Positions 43,651 through 51,327 of a DNA stretch of 64,000 nucleotides are shown piece by piece (the first letter of the stretch is position 1; each line of letters starts with the position of its first letter). The notes under the pieces were generated by a model. The model saw only the letters and a list, made by a program, of their open reading frames with translations. It did not search any database and had not been told where the DNA came from. The stretch is from Panacagrimonas sp052389915 (GTDB lineage: Bacteria; Pseudomonadota; Gammaproteobacteria; Nevskiales; Nevskiaceae), in assembly GCA_052389915.1 (NCBI GenBank), contig JBQTHL010000023.1, forward strand, positions 56,012 to 120,011, given 5' to 3'. The position numbers and the translations under genes are program-made.

Positions 43651-45342
43651 TCAAAACTTCACCGTCACATCGAGCTGCCAAACGTCCACGCCGAACTGCT
43701 GCGAGGTGATTTCGGTGGCGCCGAAGTAACGCGTGTTTAGCGAAGCCGCGCGCGAAAAGCCCCAGCTTCCGCCGACGTAATAGCCCTCGGCATTGGTGCC
43801 GCCGAGATGGAAGTCGGAATCGGTGAAGGCGTCGAGCACCGCGTCGCTTTCGATGTAGCGGTAGCCAAGGACGAGTTGCCAGTCGTTCGGCAGCCGGACC
43901 ACCGGGCGGCCGACCCGCATCTGCGCCTGCCAGGCGTCGCCGCCGCCGTCCCATTCGCAGGCGACGGTGGTCGGGCTGGTGGTGCGGCATGGGCCGAGGT
44001 TGTTGTCCGGCGGACGCGAGCGGATTTCGCCCTCGTCGAGCGCCAGGTTGCGCGCGGCGTCCAGATCGATCGCGAGCCGCACGGTGTCGGTCAGCGGCAG
44101 CTCCCAGCTCGCCGCCAAGGACAGCACCTGGAATTCCGAGGCCAGGCCGAAGAACTGGAAGTCCGGATCGCCGGGGTTGATCGGCTGCGTGTCGCGAATC
44201 TGGAAAACGGTGTTGCCCTTCTGCAGGAAGCCGGGGCGCGAGTCGTCGGTATCGCAGTCCACCGACGAGGACACTGCGTTGCAGGGCCGCGAGCGCTTGC
44301 CTTCGATATTGTCGAACGTGTACAGGCCCACGCCGGCGCGGAAAAGCTGACGCGTGAACAGGTCGGTGCGGTAGTCGAGCTGCGTGCCCCAGAGCCACTT
44401 GTTGCGGCCCTCGTTCTTGACCAGGCTGTTCGAGGGGAAGTTGGGGTCGGTGTTCTCCACCGAGTAGTAGCCGGTGGCGAAGCGCAGCACGCGATCGTCC
44501 GTGAACGAATGGCGGTAGCGGATGCCGATGCCGTCGAAACTCAGGTCCTTGTCCCAGATCAGGTCGGTGCCGGTGGAAAAGATGTTCGGCCCGCGCCCGA
44601 GGTCCAGGCTCAGGCCGGCGACCGGCCGGTAATGGATGTAGGCGCGGTCCAGCACCACGGCGGGCTTGGAAAAGCTGTTGCCGATGGTCTGGTTGTTGGA
44701 AACCGGGTTGATCGAGTTGCCGGTGGACAGCCGCAGGTTGACGCTCAGCGGGTCCGAGGGCGCGTAGGCCAACCCGATCCTGGCGCGGATGCGCGGAATC
44801 GTGCGGTCTTCGGTGGAGTTGAGCGTGGGGATCGTTAACGGCTGCCCGCTCGGCGGCGGCGTGGTATTGAGCGGCCCGCTGCGGTTGGCCTCCTGATAAT
44901 TGACGAAGTTGCCGTTGCTTTCGTCGAGGTTGTTGTACTCGACACGCACGTTCATCTCGCCTTCGATGCGCAGGCGGCGCACCCAGTCCGGCACGGTTTC
45001 CGGTTGCGCCCAGTTTTCCTTGCGTGCGGTGTCCAGGATTTCGTCGCGCAACTCGTTCTTGATCTGCGTGCGCTGCGCGTCCGTCAGGTAGGGCACCCGC
45101 ACCTTGCCGTTGGGCGCGGTCTTGTCGGCGGCTTCGCCGGGGGCAGACTTCGCCGGTTCGGGCGGCGGCAGCGACTCGCCCAGGCCCGGCGTCATCTGCA
45201 AGTCGTCCCGGTTGAGCGGAACGACCTTGACCGGCGACGCCGGTTCGGCCGGGAGCGGGGCGGGCTGGGCGGAAACGGTCTGCGACAGCAGCACCGTCAG
45301 CAGGCAAGCGGAAAAAGCTTTTGGGGTGACGTTATTCATCAT
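43651..45342 (-). CDS. Putative outer-membrane porin (Porin_5-like)
   Basis: 563 residues with signal peptide MMNNVTPKAFSACLLTVLLSQTVSA. A proline-rich periplasmic segment (about 26–85) leads to LTDAQRTQIKNELRDEIL and then a β-barrel of alternating strands (WVRRLRIEGEMNVRVEYN, IRARIGLAYAPSDPLSVNLRLSTGN, AYIHYRPVAGLSLDLGRGP). The protein ends in phenylalanine (WQLDVTVKF), the outer-membrane assembly signal. It matches the 'putative porin' family found with ExbB/ExbD/TonB genes in TPS loci. Its role may be solute passage or docking for the exoprotein. Two cysteine-rich extracellular-loop candidates (RPCNAVSSSVDCDT, GPCRTTSPTTVACEW) may form disulfides. Confidence 0.85.
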   Translation of the reverse strand: MMNNVTPKAFSACLLTVLLSQTVSAQPAPLPAEPASPVKVVPLNRDDLQMTPGLGESLPPPEPAKSAPGEAADKTAPNGKVRVPYLTDAQRTQIKNELRDEILDTARKENWAQPETVPDWVRRLRIEGEMNVRVEYNNLDESNGNFVNYQEANRSGPLNTTPPPSGQPLTIPTLNSTEDRTIPRIRARIGLAYAPSDPLSVNLRLSTGNSINPVSNNQTIGNSFSKPAVVLDRAYIHYRPVAGLSLDLGRGPNIFSTGTDLIWDKDLSFDGIGIRYRHSFTDDRVLRFATGYYSVENTDPNFPSNSLVKNEGRNKWLWGTQLDYRTDLFTRQLFRAGVGLYTFDNIEGKRSRPCNAVSSSVDCDTDDSRPGFLQKGNTVFQIRDTQPINPGDPDFQFFGLASEFQVLSLAASWELPLTDTVRLAIDLDAARNLALDEGEIRSRPPDNNLGPCRTTSPTTVACEWDGGGDAWQAQMRVGRPVVRLPNDWQLVLGYRYIESDAVLDAFTDSDFHLGGTNAEGYYVGGSWGFSRAASLNTRYFGATEITSQQFGVDVWQLDVTVKF

Positions 45343-45420
45343 TGTTCTTGACTGGCGGACGCCCGGTGCTTCGTATCCATCGAATGGTGTTGGGGTGATG
45401 GCGGGGAACGGTGTTCATGC

Positions 45421-46134
45421 TCAGCCGCCGAATCCGAGCGAGCGCGCCCTTGCGCCGAGGCGCACCGTGACGGGCTGGGGCAGATCGCGGGGCGGCGACT
45501 CGCCCACATCGGACATGGCGCGCAGCGATTCCAGAATCAGCGTGTCCAGATCGTTTTCGCCGGTCGAGTCGAGCAGTGCGACGCGCTCGACCTTGCCGGC
45601 CGGGTCGAGCCAGAGCTGGGCAGTGACTTCGAGCTTCCGGTCCTTCAGACGCTTGCGCCGTTCCAGCGCGCGAAAGACGCCGTCGCGGACCTTGCGGTAA
45701 TAACCGGCGAAAGGGTTGCCCGTGCCACCCCCGCCGATGCCGCTGCTGCCGCGGTAATCGCTGCCGCCGGGTTTTCCGGCCAGGCCGAAGCCGTCGCCGG
45801 GGCCTTCGCCCACGGCATCGAGCGCGGGGCTCGCGTCGGTGGGCGCAGGAGGGGGTTCGTCCAGTTCCTCTACCTTCATTTCCTCTTCCGGAACCTCTTC
45901 GGGTTCGATCTGCTCCTCGGGAGGAGGCGGTGGTGGAGGGGGGGGAGGGGGCGGCGGGGTGAGGAGCTTGAGCTGCACCACGGAGGCCACCGCCTTTCGC
46001 GGTTTGTCGCCGCCCGCAAACATCTGGTAGGCGCTGAACATCAGCACCGCGACCACCGCGACACCGATCAGCCAGCCGGTGACTGCGCGCAGACGTTGCG
46101 CGCGGGTTGCTTGTGGTTGCCGGCGTCGTTCCAT
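45421..46134 (-). CDS. TonB-like energy transducer
   Basis: 237 residues: a basic cytoplasmic start, one transmembrane helix (VTGWLIGVAVVAVLMFSAYQM), a run of thirteen prolines followed by an acidic segment (EEQIEPEEVPEEE), a glycine-rich linker, and a C-terminal TonB-type domain (YYRKVRDGVFRALERRKRL … VTAQLWLDPAGKVERVAL … LDTLILESLRAM). TonB couples the proton-driven ExbB–ExbD motor to an outer-membrane partner. It lies 12 bases from exbD and about 80 before the porin gene, which makes a dedicated complex likely. The linker is short, so it may not span a full-width periplasm. Confidence 0.87.
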   Translation of the reverse strand: MERRRQPQATRAQRLRAVTGWLIGVAVVAVLMFSAYQMFAGGDKPRKAVASVVQLKLLTPPPPPPPPPPPPPEEQIEPEEVPEEEMKVEELDEPPPAPTDASPALDAVGEGPGDGFGLAGKPGGSDYRGSSGIGGGGTGNPFAGYYRKVRDGVFRALERRKRLKDRKLEVTAQLWLDPAGKVERVALLDSTGENDLDTLILESLRAMSDVGESPPRDLPQPVTVRLGARARSLGFGG

Positions 46135-46146
46135 CGTGTCCGTCGC

Positions 46147-46548
46147 CTACTGCACCAGCCGCTGCGTGACCAGGCCCAATTGCGTGATGCCGAGTTCGCC
46201 CAGCAGCGAAAGCACTTCGATCACGTTCTGGTACTGCGTCTGGCTGTCGCCGCGCACGATTACCGGCAGGTCCGGCGTCTCGGCCTTCTTCTGCAGCAGG
46301 CGGCTGCGCAATTCCTCGCGGGTGACCGGCACCGCGTCCATGAAGATTGCGCCCTGGCTGTTGATGGTGATGGCCACGGTCTTGGACTTGGCCAGGCTGG
46401 GCTGGCTGCTGGCCTTGGGCAGATCGATCTTGACGCCCTGCACCGAGGCCGTAGTCATGACGATGAAGATCACCAGCAGCACGTACGCCAGATCGAGCAT
46501 CGGCGTGACGTTGATGTCGTCGTAGGGTTTGTCTTCCTGGATCTGCAT
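46147..46548 (-). CDS. exbD: ExbD-type biopolymer transport protein
   Basis: 133 residues. The short cytoplasmic N-terminus DDINVTPMLDLAYVLLVIFIVMT contains the proton-path aspartate (MLDLAYVLLVIF) in a single transmembrane helix. A periplasmic domain follows: IDLPKASS, VAITINSQGAIFMDAVPVT and VIVRGDSQTQYQNVIEVLSLLGELGITQLGLVTQ, the standard ExbD/TolR fold. With the ExbB fusion upstream and the TonB-like gene downstream it forms a complete motor set within the TPS operon. Confidence 0.95.
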   Translation of the reverse strand: MQIQEDKPYDDINVTPMLDLAYVLLVIFIVMTTASVQGVKIDLPKASSQPSLAKSKTVAITINSQGAIFMDAVPVTREELRSRLLQKKAETPDLPVIVRGDSQTQYQNVIEVLSLLGELGITQLGLVTQRLVQ

Positions 46549-46563
46549 GGCGTCGTGTCCGGG

Positions 46564-48450
46564 TCAGTCCGCCATCGCGTGCAGTGCCGCCGAGTCGTTG
46601 TAGTTCTCGGCCATGCTGGTGACGAAGGCGTCGATGAACACGTGCATCTCGGCCGTGCACTCCTTGATGCGGACCGTCAGATAGTTGTAGCCAAACAGCG
46701 CCGGGATGGCAACGGCCATGCCGGCCACGGTGGCGGCGAGCGCCGCGGAGATGCCGGGTGCGATGGCGTTGACGTTGACTTCACCGGCCGCAGCCACGCC
46801 GGCGAAAGTAATCATCACGCCGATGACGGTGCCGAGCAGGCCGATGAAGGGGCCGCCGGAAATCGCGATGGTCAACAGCACCATGCGCTTGCCCATATCC
46901 TGGATTTCACGCACCAGATTCGAGTCGAGCTTGGCGCGGATCGCTTCGATGGATTGTTCCGACAGAACCCCGCTTTTCCGGCCGCGCCGGGCTTCGCTAT
47001 TGAGGCGCTGCTGCAACTCGACGATGCCGACATTGAACATGTGCGTCAGCGGCGAGTCCTGCATGCCGTCGATTTCCTTGGCCGACAGGTTCAGGCCGTT
47101 GGCAGTCTTGCCCTTGGTCCTGGTCTTGCCCTCGCTTACGGCCGTGGCCTGGTGCAGCACGGCGAAATCGCTGCCCGCCTGATCGAAGGCGTCGAGGAAA
47201 ATCTTGTTGGCCTTGGCCACACGACCGATCTGCATGGACTTCTGGAACATGATGACCCAGCTCAGCAGCATCATCAGCATGAGAATGACGATGACGATCC
47301 AGCCGTCCAGGGTCACCGAACCCATGATGATGCCGACATAGCCGGTGGCCCAGGACGACTGCACCTCGTCCGCGCCGAAAGTCACGAGCTTGTCGGAGAT
47401 GCCCTGGTTGCGTGCTTCGAGCTGGATCTGGCTGCCGTCGCGGGCGACGCTGGCGAGTTTCAGTTCATCGATCTCACCGTGGAAGCCGCGTTCCACCGGC
47501 TGGCCGTTGACGCCGCCCTGCCCCCCCAGGGTTGCGGTGCCGACCATGGCCGGCAGGCCGCGTCCCAGCAGGCCGCCGGGCTGGCCATCAATGTAGATCG
47601 TGGTCTGCGCGGCGCTGGCGACGACCGCAATGTGATGCCACTCGTTGAGCGCCATCGGCGCGCCGGGCGGCGAGAGTTGCAGCGGCCCCGGACCGTCCGA
47701 GTAACCGAAGTAAGGCGCGCCGTTGTTGGCGCCCACCACGAAGGTGCGGCCGGCGTCGCGCTGCGCGTAGATCACGGCGTCCGCGTCGAGCGTGGTCTGC
47801 TTGACCCAGGCCGACCAGGTCAGCGCGGCACCGGCTTGCAGACTCAGCGAAGGCGTTGCCGGGAGCACCGCCACGGTGCTGCCATCGAACTTCGCGCTGC
47901 TGCCGATCAGGCCGCCGTCGTTGCCTGCGACCGCGGTCACGGCGTGGTGCTGGAACGAAGAAGCATCCTGGGCCGGCGCGCCGGCCTCGTTGAAGTGATA
48001 GACCAGCTTCTGCTCGCTGCCGTAAGTGCCCTTGGGATCGCTGTCGCTGGCGGCGTTGGTGTTGCCGTAGTACATCCACACCGTCACCGGCGTACCCGCG
48101 GCTAACTTGGGCACCTGTACCCAGACGAAGCCCAGATTGAACACCGGGTCGAGTTTCTCGACATGGAATTTCAGCGGCGTCTTGTCGTCGTCCGCGACGA
48201 AGCGCAGGTCCGAGCCGTCGGCATTGGCGTCGGCAAACGGGAACACGCCGTCGTGCAGTCGTACCAGCACTACCGCGTTGCTCAGTTCGCCGGCGACGCC
48301 CAGCGGCGCCGGATCGAGCGTGATCTGCTTGCGGAACGACCAGTCGTGATTCCACCAGGCGCTGGCAGAACCCGCCCACAGGCTGAGCGCGAGGGTGGCG
48401 ATGAAGCGAAACGATGTCAGGTGAGCTTGTCGCACGAAGCTGGACTCCAA
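46564..48450 (-). CDS. exbB: ExbB fused to DUF2341 and LamG-like lectin domains
   Basis: 628 residues; ordinary ExbB is about 240. A signal peptide (LALSLWAGSASA) is followed by a periplasmic DUF2341 domain (about 32–150: WWNHDWSFRKQITLDPAPLG, GFVWVQVPKLAAGTPVTVWMYYGN). Next is a concanavalin/LamG-like domain (about 155–345: KLVYHFNEAGAPAQDASSFQHHAVT, EWHHIAVVASAAQTTIYIDGQ). The C-terminal MotA/TolQ/ExbB part has helices at about 375–400 and 500–580, including GGPFIGLLGTVIGVMITFAGVA and AALAATVAGMAVAIPALFGYNYL. The motor subunit therefore carries a large periplasmic module that could touch envelope glycans or the secretion partners. It lies between the TpsB and exbD genes, 6 and 15 bases away. 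Confidence 0.93.
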   Translation of the reverse strand: MESSFVRQAHLTSFRFIATLALSLWAGSASAWWNHDWSFRKQITLDPAPLGVAGELSNAVVLVRLHDGVFPFADANADGSDLRFVADDDKTPLKFHVEKLDPVFNLGFVWVQVPKLAAGTPVTVWMYYGNTNAASDSDPKGTYGSEQKLVYHFNEAGAPAQDASSFQHHAVTAVAGNDGGLIGSSAKFDGSTVAVLPATPSLSLQAGAALTWSAWVKQTTLDADAVIYAQRDAGRTFVVGANNGAPYFGYSDGPGPLQLSPPGAPMALNEWHHIAVVASAAQTTIYIDGQPGGLLGRGLPAMVGTATLGGQGGVNGQPVERGFHGEIDELKLASVARDGSQIQLEARNQGISDKLVTFGADEVQSSWATGYVGIIMGSVTLDGWIVIVILMLMMLLSWVIMFQKSMQIGRVAKANKIFLDAFDQAGSDFAVLHQATAVSEGKTRTKGKTANGLNLSAKEIDGMQDSPLTHMFNVGIVELQQRLNSEARRGRKSGVLSEQSIEAIRAKLDSNLVREIQDMGKRMVLLTIAISGGPFIGLLGTVIGVMITFAGVAAAGEVNVNAIAPGISAALAATVAGMAVAIPALFGYNYLTVRIKECTAEMHVFIDAFVTSMAENYNDSAALHAMAD

Positions 48451-48456
48451 AACGAA

Positions 48457-50118
48457 TTAGAAACTGCCGCTCAAACGAAACAGGAACCGGTTGTCGCCAG
48501 AAGGCGTTCGTGGACCGTCGTTGCCGGTGACGCTCCACACGAGTTGCGCGCTGGCGTACTCGCGCAGGCGCACGCTCAGGCCGCCGCCGCTGCTCGACAA
48601 CTTGAAGGAGCGCGGCGTGTCGCCGTCGGGGAAGGGGCCGTTCACTTCCAGGCTGGCGACGTCGCCGAACGCGTAGGGCTGGAACTCGGTCAGCCAGCTC
48701 GCCCACTTGGCGGACGGGAAGAGGTCGGGCACCGAAGGCAGGCGCAGTTCCAGGCCCGCGATCACGCCGGTATCGCCCAGCGCCTCGGTCTCCAGGAAGC
48801 CGCGCACGCTGTCCATGCCGCCGGCGCTGATCTGCTCGCCGGACAGAAGGGGGTCGTCGCTGAACTGGCCCGAGACGCGGCCGAAAATCGAGAAACCTGC
48901 AGGAAGACTTACCGCGTCGGAAAGGCTGCCGCGCAGGTACAGGGATTGGCCGCGAGCGCCGAAGCGGTTGGTGTCGAGGGTCTCGTCCTCGCTGCCGAGC
49001 GAGGCCGAGGTGAAGACCAGGCTCAGGTCGTTCTGCAGGCGGTGCGTGTTGCCGCGGTACGTCTGCGAGAACGATAGGTTGAACGGTACGTAGGTAGCGG
49101 GCGTGACGATCTCGCTCGACGCCTGCTCCGAGCGCAGCAAGGTCACGTTGCGGAAGCGCTTGTAGTCCGCGCCGAACGCAATCGAGGGAAACCAGTTGCC
49201 GCTCTCGGTGGCGAACTGCCGCACCGCCTTGATGCCGCCGCTGCGGCCTTCGCCGACGACGTTGACCCCGGCAAACGCGGACACGTCGCTGTCCGAGTTC
49301 AGGGCGTTGAAATACAGGCTCCAAGCGGGATTCGGCAGCCGCGCGAGATACGACAGGGACACCACACGCCCGTCGCTGCTGCGCTGCGGTGCGGTCTGGA
49401 ACAGCACGCTCAGGGAGTGTCCGCGCTGGAACAGGTTGTCGTAGGAGACGTTCCCGACGACGCGCTCTTCGGTGGTGCCGAAGCTGTAACGGTTGTTCCA
49501 CTCCACCGAGCCGCTGACCGGAAGATCGTCGTCCACCGACAGCACCGCGTCGAGCGTGCCCGGCGCCTTGCCCGGTCTGAGCGAAGGCGTGACCCGGCGC
49601 GAAGGCAGGCGGTTGGCGTAGACCAGTTCTTCCTGCACCTCGTTGAAGTTGGGTACGGTGCCGGGCGCCAGCGAAGGTACTTCCAGTTTGACCCGCGCGA
49701 TGGATGTGTAGTCGGCGCCTTCGACGATCGTCTCGCCGACCCGGGTCTCCGTGACCTGCAAGACCACGATGCCGTCCTGAATCGTCTGCTTGGGAATGAC
49801 GACGGCGACGGTGCGATAGCCGAGTTCCTTGTAGAGTTTTTCCAGCGCCGCGCGCGCCGCGTCCACGTCTTCTGCCGTGCGGTTCTCGCCGACGAAGAAG
49901 CCCAGCACCTGCTCGATGTCGCCTCCAGCGAGCACGGTGTTTCCTTCGACCTGGATTTCGCGGATGTCGAAGGCGCGTCCTTCCACCGGAACCACGCGCA
50001 CGGCCTGGGCGGCGGCCGGTTCGGGCGGAGCGTCCGCAGCCGCAGGCCCCGCCCCCAGGCTGGCGAGCAGACACAGGCAGGACGCAACAGCGCGGCGCTG
50101 GTAATGCTGAAGCGACAT
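48457..50118 (-). CDS. Two-partner-secretion transporter TpsB (ShlB/FhaC family)
   Basis: 553 residues. Signal peptide (CLCLLASLGAGPAAA), two POTRA domains (about 50–205: FDIREIQVEGNTVLAGGDIEQVLGFF; VVVIPKQTIQDGIVVLQVTETRVGETIVEGA), then a 16-strand barrel. The lid-loop signature VRGF is near residue 438 (GGMDSVRGFLETEALGD), and the protein ends with Phe (FLFRLSGSF). It exports the TpsA exoprotein of the same operon by recognising its N-terminal TPS domain. I chose the ATG at 50118 (MSLQHYQRRAVAS) over an ATG 36 bases upstream. First gene of the leftward TPS operon; its promoter must lie in 50119–50463. Confidence 0.95.
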   Translation of the reverse strand: MSLQHYQRRAVASCLCLLASLGAGPAAADAPPEPAAAQAVRVVPVEGRAFDIREIQVEGNTVLAGGDIEQVLGFFVGENRTAEDVDAARAALEKLYKELGYRTVAVVIPKQTIQDGIVVLQVTETRVGETIVEGADYTSIARVKLEVPSLAPGTVPNFNEVQEELVYANRLPSRRVTPSLRPGKAPGTLDAVLSVDDDLPVSGSVEWNNRYSFGTTEERVVGNVSYDNLFQRGHSLSVLFQTAPQRSSDGRVVSLSYLARLPNPAWSLYFNALNSDSDVSAFAGVNVVGEGRSGGIKAVRQFATESGNWFPSIAFGADYKRFRNVTLLRSEQASSEIVTPATYVPFNLSFSQTYRGNTHRLQNDLSLVFTSASLGSEDETLDTNRFGARGQSLYLRGSLSDAVSLPAGFSIFGRVSGQFSDDPLLSGEQISAGGMDSVRGFLETEALGDTGVIAGLELRLPSVPDLFPSAKWASWLTEFQPYAFGDVASLEVNGPFPDGDTPRSFKLSSSGGGLSVRLREYASAQLVWSVTGNDGPRTPSGDNRFLFRLSGSF

Positions 50119-50310
50119 TTTTGAATGACGTATCCGGCCGTGCGCGCGAAGCACACGACACGCTTTGGGATCCCCTGACGCACTCGTTTCGGAGGTATCG
50201 CGCGCCCGCCGCGATCACTCGAACGACTGTCATTGTCCCTGGCTATCGTTACAGGACGATGGCTGTCCGCTGGATCGACCCTGCGTCAGAAAATAGGAAT
50301 GTGGGCGGGA

Positions 50311-50403
50311 AAGCGGCAGCTTCATCGCCGCGTATCCCGCCATCCCGTCATCTCGCGAATCGGCGGGATGCGTGGCCGGAAAACCGGCCACTTTCCCGCC
50401 CTA
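50311..50403. repeat. Four-arm GGCGGGA/TCCCGCC repeat in the TPS upstream region
   Basis: GTGGGCGGGAAAGC, GTATCCCGCC, GGCGGGATGCG and TTTCCCGCCCTAC repeat the order and flanks (GCAGCTTCATCGC, CGCGAAT) of 8594–8692 but with GGGAAA/TTTCCC arms in place of GGGTTA/TAACCC. It lies in the 345-base gap between the divergent TpsB gene and the small acidic protein. The rest of that gap contains a single CTGTCAT (50227–50233) and no convincing promoter by eye. Confidence 0.7.
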
Positions 50404-50463
50404 CGCATATCGTTTTCCCGCGTGCGCCCTGCTCCTACTCATCCGCTTTCAACTGCAACGGTC

Positions 50464-50934
50464 ATGACCCAAGCCTCGCCCCAAAACGAATCGACTCGCA
50501 AACCGGCGCCCCGCGCGGCTTACGCCGTGGCGTTGCTCGTCGCGCTGGCCAGCGTGGCTGGCATCTACTACTTCCAGACTTCCTCGGCGCCCGTGGAAAT
50601 TCCGTTCGTCGCCGCGCCGCTCAGTCCCGCCGGTGAGCGGCCCGCGTCGGCCGGACTCGAGCTGGATGCTGCGCCGCAGCCGTCGAAGCCATCGGCGCCG
50701 GCCATCGCCGAAGACGACGACATCATCGTGGACGAGTCCGTGTACGAAGCCGAGCTGGCCGAGCGCTACGACGACCCCTACGAGATTCAGGAATTCATCG
50801 ATCCTCCCGACGAGACCGGCCGGGTGCACGCGGGCAAAGAGCCGATTCACACCGCCGCCGAGGACGAGGACGAGGACTTCGAAGACTACGAGCCCACTCC
50901 GGCGGCGGGGCCTCCTCCGCTGCCGGAGCCCTGA
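50464..50934 (+). CDS. Small acidic single-pass membrane protein, unknown function
   Basis: 156 residues: a basic cytoplasmic N-terminus (MTQASPQNESTRKPAPRA), one transmembrane helix (AYAVALLVALASVAGIYYF, about 19–37), then a very acidic, proline-rich periplasmic tail (EDDDIIVDESVYEAELAERYDDPYEIQEF, AEDEDEDFEDYEP, ending PPLPEP). No family is recognised. It is divergent from the TPS operon. I chose the ATG at 50464 because the frame upstream runs through a palindromic repeat. The composition looks like a disordered tether, and its position suggests but does not prove a link with the TPS system. Confidence 0.6.
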   Translation: MTQASPQNESTRKPAPRAAYAVALLVALASVAGIYYFQTSSAPVEIPFVAAPLSPAGERPASAGLELDAAPQPSKPSAPAIAEDDDIIVDESVYEAELAERYDDPYEIQEFIDPPDETGRVHAGKEPIHTAAEDEDEDFEDYEPTPAAGPPPLPEP

Positions 50935-50963
50935 GGACTCCCTGCACAGGCCGAACTCCGACG

Positions 50964-51022
50964 GTAGGTCGGGCGTCGCGCCGACATCGCAGCGGCACAA
51001 GTCGGACTGAAGTCCGACCTAC
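50964..51022. repeat. GTAGGTCGGGC-family palindromic repeat
   Basis: GTAGGTCGGGCGTCGCGCCGAC on the left and GTCGGACTGAAGTCCGACCTAC on the right. The left half is nearly identical to the copy at 13678–13734. The rest of the 393-base gap 50935–51327 shows a perfect 6-bp-arm palindrome TTCAAGTGCTTGAA (51174–51187) but no recognisable −35/−10 pair. Confidence 0.75.
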
Positions 51023-51327
51023 GCAGACCTTCCCTGAGCCCGGCTCTCCCCGGCTTGCCGAACGACCGCGACCTTCCCGGATTCGGGCAGCTTGAGGGCC
51101 TGGCCTTCGGCGGTAGCCCGCGAGGCGCGGTGCCGAAACCGGAGTGCGTTTGCGCTTGCAATATCACAAATGCTTCAAGTGCTTGAAATCTTCGACCCGT
51201 ACCTTACGCGCGCTCGCTGAAACCGAGCACGGTGCCATCCGGGGTGGAAGGGTCTCCGTTTTTCGGTCCTCACGTCTGCTGTTCCTTTTCTTCGATACAC
51301 CTCTATCCAGTTCCACGGGAGATATTC

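Noticed and set aside
50227..50245. CTGTCAT half of a possible Pho box upstream of the TPS operon
   Set aside because: One perfect half-site, but the next similar stretch (CTGGCTA) starts 12 rather than 11 bases away and matches poorly. Not enough to call PhoB control.
51174..51187. TTCAAGTGCTTGAA palindrome upstream of the PstS-like gene as an operator
   Set aside because: A single 6-bp-arm palindrome with no matching regulator nearby and no −35/−10 pair around it; could be chance.
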